Assembly: GCF_900113025.1 (NCBI RefSeq)
Contig: NZ_FONT01000006.1
Location: 1-64,000 of the forward strand
Source of the DNA: Alteribacillus iranensis
GTDB lineage: Bacteria; Bacillota; Bacilli; Bacillales; Marinococcaceae
DNA: 64,000 bases
Direction: 5' to 3'
Part shown: positions 43,611 to 53,983 of the stretch, piece after piece
How positions within the stretch are numbered: the stretch's first letter is position 1
Layout of the letters: every line of letters begins with the position of its first letter
Notes under the pieces: model-generated
The model's database searches: none
What the model was told of the DNA's origin: nothing
What the model saw: only the letters and a program-made list of their open reading frames with translations
Made by a program: the position numbers and the translations under genes

Positions 43611-45493
43611 GTGTGCCCGGCATGCGCACACGCTTTAGGGTTCAAGTCCCGAACGGTGAAGGTTGCTGTAGCCGTTAGCCAAAGGCAAGGGTGTCCACCG
43701 TGAGGTGGAATCTGAAGGAAGCTGGAGGCAAATCTCCGACCCGAGGAACACGAATCTCATAAAAGGCTGTCCTTCTTGGGTGAGGCTGCAAAACAAGTCG
43801 AAGTCCGAGCGACCAAAGGGAAGGGCAGTAAATGAGGCGGGTACATGGAGAGGAAGTTTGTGCACCTACCCGGGGAGGTCTGATCGGCACGCTGTACTCT
43901 TGCGGTAACCGGCTTCGAAAGAGGCCGCTGAACGATCAGAAGTCAGCCGAGGCCATAGTACCTGTTATTCTAGAGAACAGGGAAGGGCTGAATCATGTAA
44001 GGAGAATGACAACTTTACGTACGTACCACTTGATGAAGCAGAAACATGAAAACCTTCCTAGCGGAGGATGCGGTGAATCCCGCGGGGGACGTTAGAAGGG
44101 CCGAAAGATGGTACCACACAAGAAGATCGGTCATTCACGAGGAGAGATATCATGTTGGAGGAAATCCTTGATTACTACAATGTACATCAAGCACTCGAAA
44201 GAGTGGAAAGAAATAAAGGGAGCCATGGAATAGATGGAATGCCCGCAAAATCCCTGCGAGAGCACCTCATGAACCACTGGTCGTCCCTTCGGGATCAGCT
44301 CGCAAAGGGTACCTACGCTCCTGAACCCGTCCGTCGCGTAGAAATACCTAAACCGAACGGAGGTAAAAGGAAACTGGGTATCCCAACGGTGACGGATCGA
44401 TTCCTCCAACAAGCCATTGCACAGGTTCTCACCAAAGTCTATGACCCCACCTTTTCCGACCACAGTTATGGATTCCGTCCGAACAGACGAGGGCATGATG
44501 CGGTAAGGAAAGCGAAGTCTTATATGAAAGAAGGCTACCGTTGGGTTATAGACATGGATCTTGAGAAATTTTTCGATAAAGTCAATCACGATCGATTGAT
44601 GAGAACGCTTAGTGAACGCGTTAAAGATAAGAAGGTTCTACGTCTTATCCGTCGCTATTTACAGGCAGGAGTATTGGAAGATGGACTGGTTCGTCCAAAT
44701 ACGGAAGGTGCCCCGCAAGGTGGCCCATTAAGCCCGCTTCTCTCCAATATTGTGCTGGACGAATTGGACAAAGAACTGGAAAGAAGAGGTCTGCGTTTCG
44801 TAAGATATGCGGACGATTGTAACATTTACGTGCGTTCCAGACGAGCTGGAATACGGGTGATGAATTCCATTACCCGCTTTATTGAAAAGAAACTCAAGCT
44901 AAAGGTGAACCATGAGAAAAAAAAAAAGTGCAGTGGACCGCCCCTGGAAACGAAAGTTTCTAGGATTTAGTTTCACTAGCCACCGAAAGAGTCCAAAGAT
45001 ACGAATAGCTAAGGAGAGTATTAAACGGTTCAAAACACGTGTCCGGGAATTAACAAGCCGGAGGAAATCTATCGCGATGAAAAACCGTTTGGAGAAACTC
45101 AATAAATACCTCGTTGGCTGGCTAGGTTATTATCAATTGACTGATGCCCCGAGTATTCTGAAAGACATGGATAGTTGGATTCGTCGCAGGCTCCGAATGA
45201 TTCGGTGGAAGGAATGGAAGAAAGTGAAGACAAAAGGGAAGATGCTTCGGAGATTCGGTGTCCCAAGGCCTAAGGCCTGGGAATGGGCAAACTCACGGAA
45301 AGCCTATTGGCGAATTGCCGGAAGTCCCATTCTTCACAAAACCCTTGATGACCAATACTGGGCAAGTCAAGGGTTAAAGAGTCTATGGAAAAGATATCAA
45401 ACTCATCGTTGGACTTAGATGAAACCGCCGAGTACGGAGCCGTACGCTCGGTGGTGTGAGAGGTCGGGGGTTAGTCACCCCCTCCTACTCGAT
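43611..45493 (+). mobile_element. Group IIC intron (O.i.I1-like)
   Basis: The element starts GTGTGCCCGGCATG, the same start as the Oceanobacillus iheyensis O.i.I1 group IIC intron, and has other matching blocks such as GTCCCGAAC, GGTGTCC, GAATCTGAAGGAAGC and TACCCGGGGAGGTCTG in domain I. Domains I-III occupy 43,611 to about 44,150, domain IV codes for the reverse transcriptase, domain V is near 45,424-45,457 (CCGCCGAGTACGG / GCTCGGTGG) and domain VI near 45,461-45,488, ending CTACTCGAT. Insertion straight after a terminator hairpin is the typical site preference of class C. The 3' limit may be off by a base or two. Confidence 0.88.
44152..45418 (+). pseudogene. ltrA: Group II intron reverse transcriptase/maturase, frameshifted
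   Basis: The intron-encoded protein (421 residues if the frame is restored). The first part (44,152 to about 44,927) has RT domains 0-5, including KPNGGKRKLGIPTVTDRFLQQA, YGFRPNRRGHDAV, GAPQGGPLSPLLSN and the catalytic YADD in FVRYADDCN. A run of 11 A (44,917-44,927) shifts the frame. The remainder (SAVDRPWKRKFLGFSFT, then the maturase X domain with YLVGWLGYYQL) continues in the next frame to 45,418. There is no endonuclease domain, as usual for class C. One A fewer restores the protein, so it may be inactive, a sequencing error, or rescued by slippage. Confidence 0.85.
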
Positions 45494-45690
45494 TACAACT
45501 TTGCAGTGTTCATGGAAGACTATCTCATGTCAGCATGTAGCAGCTTGGACACCCTTTGATAGGATAGGTTTCCTTTGCCAAGTATAAAGACGTTCTGTTC
45601 ATGATACACATATCAACGTGGAAGTCAGCGCATATTTCGCGAGCCAGATCACTACTATTCACACTTTGATTTACTTTCTATTAGATTGTC

Positions 45691-46701
45691 TCACTTGTTT
45701 TCTTCTTTTTCTGAAGCAGGATCGGCTTCTTTTATCTCTTCTTGAAACTTCTCGATTTCCATTCCTTCAATAGTGTCGAACTCTTCCATGTCTTCAAAGC
45801 CCTGAAACTCTTCTAACTCCATTTCTTCAGCTTCCTTCAGAACACCTGGAGGAAGTGTGACCTCTTCGGTTTCATTGATAGATGAGAATCGCGTGACAAA
45901 CACGTAATCAGAGGCATAAGTATTTTCTTGCTCACTATTTATATCTAAACGAAGATTCATTTTGATTTTCTTCATATAAAACGTCTTTTTATCAATGTGT
46001 ATTTCATAATTTAATTGCTTAATCCCAGACATGTACATAAGATTTTCCATTCCTGAAGAAAAATCTGTATTTATTAATCCCATCATTTCGATAGCGATTT
46101 CCTGCATTTGTTGAGTGCTGCCACCGGCAGTAATTCGGTAATGGTCTTTTCCTTCCTCGATATGCATATCTTCTGCGTATGCTTCGATGATTTCTAACAT
46201 TCGCTCTGGACTCTCAAAAGACTTGTCAAGGGACTGTAAATCAGATGCGAACTCATCTGGAAATTTGATCCAGCGTGCTTCATTGGAATCAAAAATAAAG
46301 ATGCCCTTGTCTGTAAAATAACGTTCTAAACGAGTAGTGTCATCGGCAGTCTCTGTATCATGGTTACGTTCGAGTGTGTAGATGCTTGCCTTTTCATGGT
46401 AGTGGATAGGATCTAAATTTACGTCTGTCGTAGACCGATACTTGTTGTATAAAAATTGTTTTTCATCTAGTTGAATATATTGGTTCATATTCGTTTCAAT
46501 CGTGTAATTCTCCATCGCTTTCATTGATTGAATGGAGTTATTAATTAATTGACCTCTGCTGATCTGCTCTTCTTCTTGGCTATCCTGACTTATTGGTGGA
46601 TTTGAATCTTGGCCACTTTCTTCCGTTTCTGCCTCAGATTCACAGCCTAAAAGAGTGAAGGTGAGAGTGAACCCCAGCAAGACCGCTAAAATAGGGCGCA
46701 T
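45691..46701 (-). CDS. Lipoprotein of the DUF6612 type
   Basis: A 336-residue protein with a lipoprotein signal peptide (lipobox TLLGC, Cys near 20). The mature part begins with an acidic linker, then a SMKAMENYTIETNMNQYI motif and alternating strands (RYFTDKGIFIFDSNEARWIKFPDE), resembling the LolA/LppX-like fold of DUF6612 lipoproteins. The C-terminus is very acidic. It is probably exposed outside the membrane. Function is unknown. It lies alone, divergent from hpf. Confidence 0.7.
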   Translation of the reverse strand: MRPILAVLLGFTLTFTLLGCESEAETEESGQDSNPPISQDSQEEEQISRGQLINNSIQSMKAMENYTIETNMNQYIQLDEKQFLYNKYRSTTDVNLDPIHYHEKASIYTLERNHDTETADDTTRLERYFTDKGIFIFDSNEARWIKFPDEFASDLQSLDKSFESPERMLEIIEAYAEDMHIEEGKDHYRITAGGSTQQMQEIAIEMMGLINTDFSSGMENLMYMSGIKQLNYEIHIDKKTFYMKKIKMNLRLDINSEQENTYASDYVFVTRFSSINETEEVTLPPGVLKEAEEMELEEFQGFEDMEEFDTIEGMEIEKFQEEIKEADPASEKEENK

Positions 46702-47147
46702 GGAAAATTTCCTCCTCTAGGAGCATACTAATTGGATGCTCAGTCTCAAGAAAGATGAGACATCATAAAAATAGTATCATAAGTGGGAACTTATGGATAG
46801 AGGAGGAAAAGCATGGGTCAGTCTTAGATCCATGCTTGTGTGACAATACTTGAGGTAGTGTAAGCAGCTTAAGCAATATGTGTGAGGAAATAAGAAATCG
46901 CTGAAACAGCTGCTTGGAAGGTATGATGACTATACTTCATATTGTATAATTGTTATAAAAATTTTCAACCTTTTCTGTCAAATAACATCGAAATTCAAAA
47001 ACATGACTCTCATGTTGGTTGAAAAATGAAAATTAGTATGAGGAAGAGGAGAGAGTGTGAAGAAAATTTGACGAAATTTCGGTTTTAGAAGGGATTAATA
47101 AGGAGAATAGAGAATAATATAAACATCGAAAGGAGGAGTTTACTTAT
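46702..47147. other. Intergenic region between divergent lipoprotein gene and hpf
   Basis: A 446-base AT-rich gap with the two divergent promoters. A TATAAT at 46,945-46,950 is a possible -10 for hpf but has no convincing -35. AAAGGAGGAG just before 47,148 is the hpf ribosome binding site. Nothing else is recognised. Confidence 0.4.
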
Positions 47148-47732
47148 ATGGAATACAATATTCGTGGCGAAAACCTAGAGGTGACTCCGGCTCTTAAGAA
47201 TTACGTGGAAAAGAAAGTAGGAAAATTAGAGCGTTATTTTGATACGACTCCCGTGGCTGATGTACATGTGAAGATGCAAGTACAAAACACGGAACATATT
47301 ATAGAGGTGACGATACCGATGCCTCAACTATTGTTGAGAGCTGAGGAAGTTCACCCGGACATGTATGCTGCAATTGACTTAGTCGTCGAAAAGCTTGAAC
47401 GACAAATTCGTAAGCATAAGACGAAGGTGAATCGCAAGTTTCGTCAAGAAGGCAGTGTCCGTTACATGTTTAAAGATAATATTGAAGATCTAAATGATGA
47501 AATTGTAAACGGTGCTCCCACCAATGCTGAGTTTCCTGAGAGTGAGATCGATGATTATTCTATTGTCCGTACGAAGCGTTTTAATTTAAAACCAATGGAC
47601 GCGGAAGAGGCTATTTTGCAAATGGATATGTTAGGTCACACATTCTTTGTGTTCTCTAATGCGGTGAGTGGGGACACAAACGTTGTCTATAGAAGAAAAG
47701 ACGGGCGCTATGGGCTAATTGAACCAGAGTAA
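47148..47732 (+). CDS. hpf: Ribosome hibernation promoting factor, long form
   Basis: A 194-residue long-type HPF. Residues 1-100 are the RaiA-type ribosome-binding domain (MEYNIRGENLEVTPALKNYVEKKVGKLERYF, DMYAAIDLVVEKLERQIRKHK). The C-terminal dimerisation domain (about 135-192) has IVRTKRFNLKPMDAEEAILQMDMLGHTFFVF and VVYRRKDGRYGLIEP. It dimerises 70S ribosomes into 100S particles in stationary phase or stress. It is just upstream of secA as in B. subtilis (yvyD). Confidence 0.95.
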   Translation: MEYNIRGENLEVTPALKNYVEKKVGKLERYFDTTPVADVHVKMQVQNTEHIIEVTIPMPQLLLRAEEVHPDMYAAIDLVVEKLERQIRKHKTKVNRKFRQEGSVRYMFKDNIEDLNDEIVNGAPTNAEFPESEIDDYSIVRTKRFNLKPMDAEEAILQMDMLGHTFFVFSNAVSGDTNVVYRRKDGRYGLIEPE

Positions 47733-47760
47733 GAAGGTTGCTCGTTTAAACAAAAAATCC

Positions 47761-47804
47761 GTAATAGAAAAGCTGTCTGCGTGAGCAGGCAGCTTTTCTA
47801 TTAC
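47761..47804. terminator. Terminator between hpf and secA
   Basis: GTAATAGAAAAGCTGTCTGC and GCAGGCAGCTTTTCTATTAC form a near-perfect 20-bp stem around a GTGA loop. Confidence 0.8.
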
Positions 47805-47993
47805 CACGTGTAAGGGCCTTTCCTCGTTTGTAAGCATGTAAGGAAACTGATAAAATAAACAACGAATACGATATTTATTTCCAAAAAAATTGACGGATAC
47901 ATGATACGTATCACCCTTGAATGGACATGAAGGTGAAGTGGCCATTTGAACATGGATTTAAATGATACGCTAAGAGAGGGCGATGATATAAAC

Positions 47994-50519
47994 ATGATCG
48001 GCTTATTAAAAAAAGTGATCGGTGATACCAACCAAAGGAATATTAAAAAGCTTCAAAAGAAAGTAGATGATATAGAGAGCTATCAAGACGAAATGACAAA
48101 GCTGTCTGATAGCGACCTGCGTGCGAAAACAGAAGAATTTAAAGAGCGGTACCAAAACAATGAAACATTAGACCAGCTTCTTCCCGAGGCATATGCAGTG
48201 GTAAAGGAAGCGGCAACTCGTGTGTTAGGACTCACTCCGTTTCGCGTGCAACTTATGGGAGCAATTGTCCTTCATGAAGGTGATATTGCAGAGATGAAAA
48301 CGGGTGAAGGGAAAACATTAGTGGCAACAATGCCAGTTTATCTAAACGCTTTAACAGGGAAAGGCGTGCATGTTGTCACAGTGAACGACTACTTGGCTAG
48401 ACGTGACAGTGAACAGATGGGAGAAGTTTACCGTTTCTTAGGTTTAACGGTTGGTTTGAACGAGAAAGGAATGAGCAAAGAGGAGAAAATCGCAGCTTAC
48501 CAAGCGGATATCACATATGGTACAAATAATGAGTTTGGGTTTGACTACTTACGAGACAACATGGTCCTTTATAAAGAGCAAATGGTACAGCGCCCCCTCT
48601 ACTATGCGGTAGTCGACGAGGTAGACTCGATTTTAATTGACGAAGCACGTACGCCTCTCATTATCTCAGGATCTGTAGAACAATCTACAAAAATGTACCG
48701 AGCTGCGGATGCTTTCGTTCGTCACTTGAAATTAGAAGAAGACTATACGTATGATGAGAAGACAAAAAACGTTCAATTGACGGAAGAAGGCGTAAATAAA
48801 GCGGAGCATGCTTTTAAAGTTGAAAACCTTTTCGATCAAAAACACGTTCAGTTAATTCATCATATTAATCAGGCATTGAAAGCACATGCGGCTATGCATC
48901 GTGATGATGATTATGTTATTGAAGAAGGTCAAGTAGTCATCGTAGACCAATTCACAGGACGTTTAATGAAAGGGAGAAGGTTTAGTGACGGCCTTCACCA
49001 GGCTATTGAAGCTAAGGAAGGGCTTGAAGTCCAGAAAGAAAGCATGACACTTGCTTCGATTACTTTTCAGAACTATTTTCGCATGTATAAAAAATTAGCA
49101 GGTATGACGGGTACGGCAAAAACGGAAGAGGAAGAATTTCGTAATATTTATGGAATGAATGTTACCGCCATACCTACAAATAAACCAATTATTCGGGATG
49201 ACAAGCCTGATTTGATTTATAAATCAAATGAAGCTAAATTCCGGGCGGTAGTTAATAAGATTGAAGAGCTTTATCAATCAGGACAGCCTGTTCTTGTAGG
49301 GACCGCAAGTGTGGAGACATCCGAACTAGTGTCCACTTTATTAAAGAAGCGTAAAGTTCCACACAACGTCTTAAATGCGAAGAATCATGAAAACGAAGCC
49401 AAAATAATTGAAAATGCTGGTCAAAGAGGAGCCGTTACGATTGCAACAAATATGGCTGGACGTGGAACGGATATAAAGCTTGGTGATGCTGTACTAGATT
49501 TGGGAGGATTATTCGTACTAGGGACAGAACGTCATGAGAGCAGAAGGATTGATAATCAACTTAGAGGTCGTTCCGGCCGTCAAGGTGACCCAGGAGCTTC
49601 TCAGTTTTACCTTTCAATGGATGATGAATTGATGCGCAGGTTTGGTTCTGACAACATGCGAGGCATGATGGAAAGGTTAGGCATGGAAGAAGATGAACCT
49701 ATAGAAAGTAAACTTGTTACTAGAGCGGTCGAACAAGCTCAAAAACGTGTTGAAGGCCATAATTTTGATGCCCGTAAACAAATCCTTCAATATGACGACG
49801 TAATGAGAGAACAACGTGATATTATTTACGCTCAGCGTATGGAAGTCCTCGAAACAGATAACTTAAAAGAAATCGTAAAGAATATGGTCCAATCAACAGT
49901 AGAGCGTGCTGTAGCTTCCTATACGCCCGAAAACATTGTTCCTGAGGAGTGGAACCTGGAAGGATTAGTAAATTATTTGAAAGGCACGGTACTATCAGAG
50001 GAAGATATCGTAGAAAAAGATATAAAAGGAAAAGAACCTGAAGAAATAATCGAACTTGTTCTAGAAAAAGTGAACGAACGATATGAGGAAAAAGAGGTAG
50101 AAATGACGCCCGACACAATGCGTGAGTTTGAGAAAGTCATCATGCTTCGTGTCGTGGATCGAAAGTGGATGAATCATATTGACCAAATGGACCAGCTTCG
50201 CCAGGGGATTCATTTGAGAGCATATGGTCAAAATGATCCGTTACGTGAATATAAGTTTGAAGGCTTCAATATGTTCGAAGAAATGGTTCACGCTATAGAA
50301 GAGGAAGTCTCTACCTATGTCATGAAAGCGCAGGTTCAAAGTAATTTAGAACGAAAAGAAGTAGCAGAGGGAAAAGCAGTACACGGTAACAATACGGAGC
50401 GTCAAAATGCCAAAAAGCGCCCGTTTCGGAAGACGGAAAACGTAGGTCGCAACCAACCTTGTCCGTGCGGAAGTGGAAAAAAATTCAAGCACTGTCATGG
50501 CAGGCAGGAAGCTCAGTAA
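47994..50519 (+). CDS. secA: Preprotein translocase ATPase SecA
   Basis: An 841-residue housekeeping SecA. The ATG at 47,994 gives the usual start ([11 protein letters not shown]); an in-frame ATG at 47,952 and others upstream are less likely. It has Walker [25 protein letters not shown], the preprotein domain, [11 protein letters not shown], the helical scaffold, and a C-terminal zinc site [14 protein letters not shown] that binds SecB-type partners and lipids. It powers general Sec export. It is distinct from the shorter SecA2 at 1263-3638. Confidence 0.95.
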   Translation: MIGLLKKVIGDTNQRNIKKLQKKVDDIESYQDEMTKLSDSDLRAKTEEFKERYQNNETLDQLLPEAYAVVKEAATRVLGLTPFRVQLMGAIVLHEGDIAEMKTGEGKTLVATMPVYLNALTGKGVHVVTVNDYLARRDSEQMGEVYRFLGLTVGLNEKGMSKEEKIAAYQADITYGTNNEFGFDYLRDNMVLYKEQMVQRPLYYAVVDEVDSILIDEARTPLIISGSVEQSTKMYRAADAFVRHLKLEEDYTYDEKTKNVQLTEEGVNKAEHAFKVENLFDQKHVQLIHHINQALKAHAAMHRDDDYVIEEGQVVIVDQFTGRLMKGRRFSDGLHQAIEAKEGLEVQKESMTLASITFQNYFRMYKKLAGMTGTAKTEEEEFRNIYGMNVTAIPTNKPIIRDDKPDLIYKSNEAKFRAVVNKIEELYQSGQPVLVGTASVETSELVSTLLKKRKVPHNVLNAKNHENEAKIIENAGQRGAVTIATNMAGRGTDIKLGDAVLDLGGLFVLGTERHESRRIDNQLRGRSGRQGDPGASQFYLSMDDELMRRFGSDNMRGMMERLGMEEDEPIESKLVTRAVEQAQKRVEGHNFDARKQILQYDDVMREQRDIIYAQRMEVLETDNLKEIVKNMVQSTVERAVASYTPENIVPEEWNLEGLVNYLKGTVLSEEDIVEKDIKGKEPEEIIELVLEKVNERYEEKEVEMTPDTMREFEKVIMLRVVDRKWMNHIDQMDQLRQGIHLRAYGQNDPLREYKFEGFNMFEEMVHAIEEEVSTYVMKAQVQSNLERKEVAEGKAVHGNNTERQNAKKRPFRKTENVGRNQPCPCGSGKKFKHCHGRQEAQ

Positions 50520-50554
50520 GTATATTCATGTAATAACTCCGAGGTGATGAATAA

Positions 50555-51659
50555 ATGGATATGGCAGAGATTAGAAATGAACTTTCGAGAATGGCTGCAA
50601 AATTAGCGGATTTCAGGGGGTCTCTTTGACCTCTCTGAAAAAGAGGAAAGAATCGCTGAACTAGAAGAAAAAATGACAGAGCCAGGTTTCTGGGATGACC
50701 AGGACATTTCAAAAAAAGTAATCGATGAATCAAACGTGTTGAAAGAAACAGTAAATGGTTTCAAAGAAGTAAATGTACTGCTTGAAGACTTGGAAGTGTC
50801 CTATGAGCTCGTAAAAGAAGAGAATGATGAAGATTTAATGCAAGACTTAGAAGATGGAATAAAAGAGCTCCATAAAAAACTGCATGAGTACGAACTGCAG
50901 ATGCTGCTGAGCGAGCCATATGATAAAAATAACGCTATCCTTGAACTACATCCTGGAGCGGGAGGAACAGAGTCACAAGACTGGGCATCCATGCTTCTTC
51001 GCATGTATAAACGTTGGGCAGAAAATAAAGGCTTTCAAGTTGAAACGCTCGATTTTTTAGCGGGTGATGAAGCAGGAGTTAAAAGTGTTACTCTTCTCAT
51101 CAAGGGTCATAATGCTTACGGTTACTTGAAGGCAGAAAAGGGAGTTCATCGTTTAGTAAGAATTTCACCGTTTGATTCCTCAGGACGTCGTCATACTTCT
51201 TTTGTGTCGTGTGACGTGATGCCCGAACTTGATGATAACGTGGAAGTAGAAATCAACTCAGAAGATTTAAAGATAGACACGTATCGTTCAAGCGGTGCTG
51301 GAGGTCAGCATGTTAATACGACAGATTCAGCGGTGCGTATTACCCATCTTCCTACAAACACAGTAGTAACCTGTCAAAATGAACGTTCTCAGATTAAAAA
51401 TCGAGAGCGAGCGATGAAAATGCTGCGTGCCAAGCTGTATCAGCTTAAAATTGAAGAACAGCAAAAAGAGGTGGATGAACTTAGAGGGGAACAAAAGGAA
51501 ATTGGCTGGGGAAGTCAAATTCGTTCCTATGTTTTTCATCCTTACAACATGGTGAAAGATCATCGCACGAACGTGGAAATAGGTAACACTTCCGCTGTTA
51601 TGGACGGAGAAATTAACCGCTTTATTGATGAGTATTTACGTCGTACGATGAACACATGA
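50555..51659 (+). CDS. prfB: Peptide chain release factor 2 (programmed +1 frameshift)
   Basis: RF2, 367 residues after frameshifting. Translation starts at the ATG at 50,555 (GAGGTGATG upstream), runs 24 codons to CTT and meets TGA at 50,627-50,629; shifting +1 continues at GAC (50,628). The AGGGGG at 50,615-50,620 serves as the internal Shine-Dalgarno, and the CTT TGA C sequence is the classic RF2 autoregulatory site. The main part has the GGQ loop ([19 protein letters not shown]) and the codon-recognition region ([15 protein letters not shown]). It releases peptides at UGA and UAA. secA-prfB order matches B. subtilis. Confidence 0.95.
50612..50630 (+). promoter_or_regulatory. RF2 programmed frameshift site
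   Basis: AGGGGG, three bases, then CTTTGAC: internal Shine-Dalgarno, slippery CTT and in-frame TGA. Low RF2 lets the ribosome slip +1, so RF2 controls its own level. Confidence 0.95.
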
Positions 51660-51681
51660 CAATCCGTTTAGGGGGCGCAAA

Positions 51682-52467
51682 ATGGATCTCAAGTTAAAAG
51701 ACAAAGGAGTCGTCGTATTAGCTTCTAGTAAAGGATTGGGAAAAGCATCCGCACTTGAATTTGCTAAAGAAGGAGCTCAAGTGATGATCTCAGGCAGGTC
51801 TAGGGAAAGACTAAAAGAAGCCGCGCAGGACATTACAGAAAAAAGCGGACAGCCTGTTTTTTGGGAAGTATGCGATCTCACAAAAGCCGAGGAAATTCAA
51901 GGGTTAATGGAAGAGGCAAAGAAAAAGATGGAAAGGATTGACGTTCTTGTAAATAATACAGGAGGTCCTCCGGCTGGTACTTTTGATCACATGGCAGACG
52001 AGGATTGGAAATACGGATTTGAGTTAGTATTATTTAGTGTGATCCGGGCAATACGGGCTGCTTTGCCAGAGCTGCGAAAGAACCAAGGGAGAATTGTGAA
52101 TATCACGTCCTCCTCCGTTAAAGAACCACTTGAACAACTTATTCTTTCGAATACTTTTCGAATGGGGATTGCCGGCTTAGCTAAAACTTTAGCAACAGAA
52201 CTTGCACCGGATGGTATTCTGATAAATACAGTGGGGCCAGGGCGAATTGCTACAGATCGCACAAGAGACCTGGATGAAATTAAAGCAGAAAAAACGGGAA
52301 GAACCTTTGAAGAAATCAGAAAGAATAATGCATCGTCTATACCCATGGGACGTTATGGCCATCCAGAGGAATTTGCTAAGCATGTAGCATTCCTTGGCTC
52401 AGGCGCAAACACTTATGTGACCGGTCAAACTGTTTTAGTTGAAGGCGGTATGGTGAAAGCTTATTAA
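51682..52467 (+). CDS. SDR family protein lacking the usual Tyr and Lys
   Basis: A 261-residue short-chain dehydrogenase/reductase fold. The cofactor motif is a variant (VVLASSKGLGKASAL instead of TG-x3-G-x-G), and NNTGGPPAG replaces NNAG. At the active site the Ser is kept (NITSSSVKEP) but the Y-x-x-x-K is S-N-T-F-R (LILSNTFRMG). The end PMGRYGHPEEFAKHVAFLGS and GGMV are normal. A subgroup of bacterial SDRs has this LSN-R pattern; its substrates are unknown. It lies between prfB and cccB, where B. subtilis has no such gene. Confidence 0.82.
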   Translation: MDLKLKDKGVVVLASSKGLGKASALEFAKEGAQVMISGRSRERLKEAAQDITEKSGQPVFWEVCDLTKAEEIQGLMEEAKKKMERIDVLVNNTGGPPAGTFDHMADEDWKYGFELVLFSVIRAIRAALPELRKNQGRIVNITSSSVKEPLEQLILSNTFRMGIAGLAKTLATELAPDGILINTVGPGRIATDRTRDLDEIKAEKTGRTFEEIRKNNASSIPMGRYGHPEEFAKHVAFLGSGANTYVTGQTVLVEGGMVKAY

Positions 52468-52636
52468 AGTCACGAAATTGAAACATTTTTCCTGATAAGT
52501 ACCATAATCCTTGAGACTCAACGGCTTAGGTAAGTTTTGGTAAGGTTTTAATCCATTTAAGATAGGGTATAATAGGGGCGTACAACCAGCAATCAAAATA
52601 ATAATTAAAACACAATGATCGGAGGTAGAGTTCATC

Positions 52637-52963
52637 ATGAAAAAGTTTCTTATGGCTATGGCTGGAAGCGGTGTACTTATCTTAGGCGCCTGTGGAGGCG
52701 GCGGAGATGAAGGTGCTGGAGATTCTGGTAATGGTGGAGAAGGCGGCGGCACGTATGATGCGGCTGCTGCAGAAGAGGTTTATCAAGGAAACTGCGCATC
52801 ATGCCACGGTGAAAACTTGGAAGGTGCTAGTGGACCTGCGATTGCAGGGACACCTCAGGATCAAGTAGCAGAAATGATCGAAAATGGCGGAAATGGAATG
52901 CCAGCTGGTCTTGTTGAAGGCGAAGAAAAAGACATGGTTGCGCAATGGGTATCTGAACAGTAA
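52637..52963 (+). CDS. cccB: Membrane-anchored cytochrome c-551
   Basis: A 108-residue lipoprotein cytochrome. The lipobox is ILGACGGG (Cys near 19), followed by a glycine-rich linker. The heme site is CASCHG and the axial Met is likely in NGMPAG. It passes electrons from the bc complex towards terminal oxidases or is a component of the caa3 pathway. Its position between prfB and ftsE matches B. subtilis CccB. AGGTAGAG precedes the ATG, and a TATAAT at 52,568-52,573 is a candidate -10. Confidence 0.92.
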   Translation: MKKFLMAMAGSGVLILGACGGGGDEGAGDSGNGGEGGGTYDAAAAEEVYQGNCASCHGENLEGASGPAIAGTPQDQVAEMIENGGNGMPAGLVEGEEKDMVAQWVSEQ

Positions 52964-52971
52964 TTTGAATA

Positions 52972-53020
52972 AGGAACCAGAGATGTGTGGTTTTTATTAG
53001 CCACACAGCTCTAGGTTCCT
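52972..53020 (+). terminator. Terminator of cccB
   Basis: AGGAACCAGAG-TGTGTGG pairs with CCACACAGCTCTAGGTTCCT across a short T-rich loop. Confidence 0.65.
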
Positions 53021-53208
53021 ATGGCTTTGTGAAACATAAATTTTCCTTTCTCCTTCTTTTTCTACACACAATATCCCTCTCGTTTAGTTTGTTACCTTTC
53101 TGTAACTCCCTTGTAAATAAAAATTAAATTCCCTGTTCTCAGTTTTCAAATGAAAAATGGTTGAAACAGAAACGTAATACAATTTATCTCTATTCTTCCT
53201 CTATTAGA

Positions 53209-53217
53209 TGATATAAT
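53209..53217 (+). promoter_or_regulatory. Extended -10 promoter of ftsEX
   Basis: TGATATAAT (TGnTATAAT) 73-81 bases before the ftsE start. No strong -35 is seen. Confidence 0.5.
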
Positions 53218-53287
53218 AATGACGGATTACGACATAAAGAGATTTTTTTCAACTAAATGGATGAAAGTTTCCTACTAGTAATAGGAC

Positions 53288-53983
53288 GTGATGAGAATTA
53301 TCGAAATGAATAATGTTTCCAAGACGTATTCCAATGGGGTGAATGCGTTAAACAACATAGACATCTTGATAGAAAAAGGTGAATTTGTTTATGTAGTTGG
53401 ACCAAGTGGTGCCGGAAAATCGACATTTATTAAAATGATTTATCGAGAGGAACTGCCGTCATCAGGGTCCATACATATTCAAGGTTCTGATATTACAAAA
53501 TTAAAGAGCAAGCATGTTCCGTACTTACGCCGGAAAATTGGCGTCGTGTTTCAGGATTTTAAACTGCTGCCAAAACTATCTGTCTATGAAAACATTGCTT
53601 TTGCTCTCGAAGTAATTGAAGAACCCCGGCACATCATTAGAAAACGGGTCATGGAAGTATTGGACATCGTGAAATTAAAAAGCAAAGCACGTTTTCTTCC
53701 AGATGAACTTTCAGGCGGTGAACAACAACGAGTTTCCATTGCCCGAGCTATCGTAAATGATCCCCGGGTCCTCATTGCAGACGAGCCTACAGGGAATCTC
53801 GACCCGGATACGTCATGGGAAGTAATGGAGACGTTAGAGACAATTAATCGCAGTGGAACTACGGTTATTATGGCAACTCATAACCGTGAAATTGTAAACA
53901 CCATTAAAAGACGTGTGATTGTTATTGAATCAGGCCGTATCGTTCGTGACGAATTAAGGGGGTCCTACAGTTATGAAAGGTAG
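53288..53983 (+). CDS. ftsE: Cell division ABC transporter ATP-binding protein FtsE
   Basis: A 231-residue ABC ATPase. It has Walker A GPSGAGKST, Q-loop VFQDFKLLP, signature LSGGEQQRVSIARA, Walker B VLIADEPTGNLD and the H-loop MATHNRE. FtsE pairs with FtsX; ATP use drives extracellular activation of a peptidoglycan hydrolase. The start is GTG 53,288 or ATG 53,291. It overlaps ftsX by 11 bases. The putative target enzyme is encoded after ftsX. Confidence 0.95.
   Translation: MMRIIEMNNVSKTYSNGVNALNNIDILIEKGEFVYVVGPSGAGKSTFIKMIYREELPSSGSIHIQGSDITKLKSKHVPYLRRKIGVVFQDFKLLPKLSVYENIAFALEVIEEPRHIIRKRVMEVLDIVKLKSKARFLPDELSGGEQQRVSIARAIVNDPRVLIADEPTGNLDPDTSWEVMETLETINRSGTTVIMATHNREIVNTIKRRVIVIESGRIVRDELRGSYSYER

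Larger units (their letters stand above)
52964..53290. other. Intergenic region between cccB and ftsE
   Basis: 327 bases. It holds the cccB terminator (52,972-53,020) and the ftsE promoter (53,209-53,217). The middle is AT-rich with no gene seen. Confidence 0.5.

Noticed and set aside
43635-44095. Several overlapping open frames within the intron 5' part
   Set aside because: They lie in the structured RNA of domains I-III of the group II intron and are not conserved as protein.
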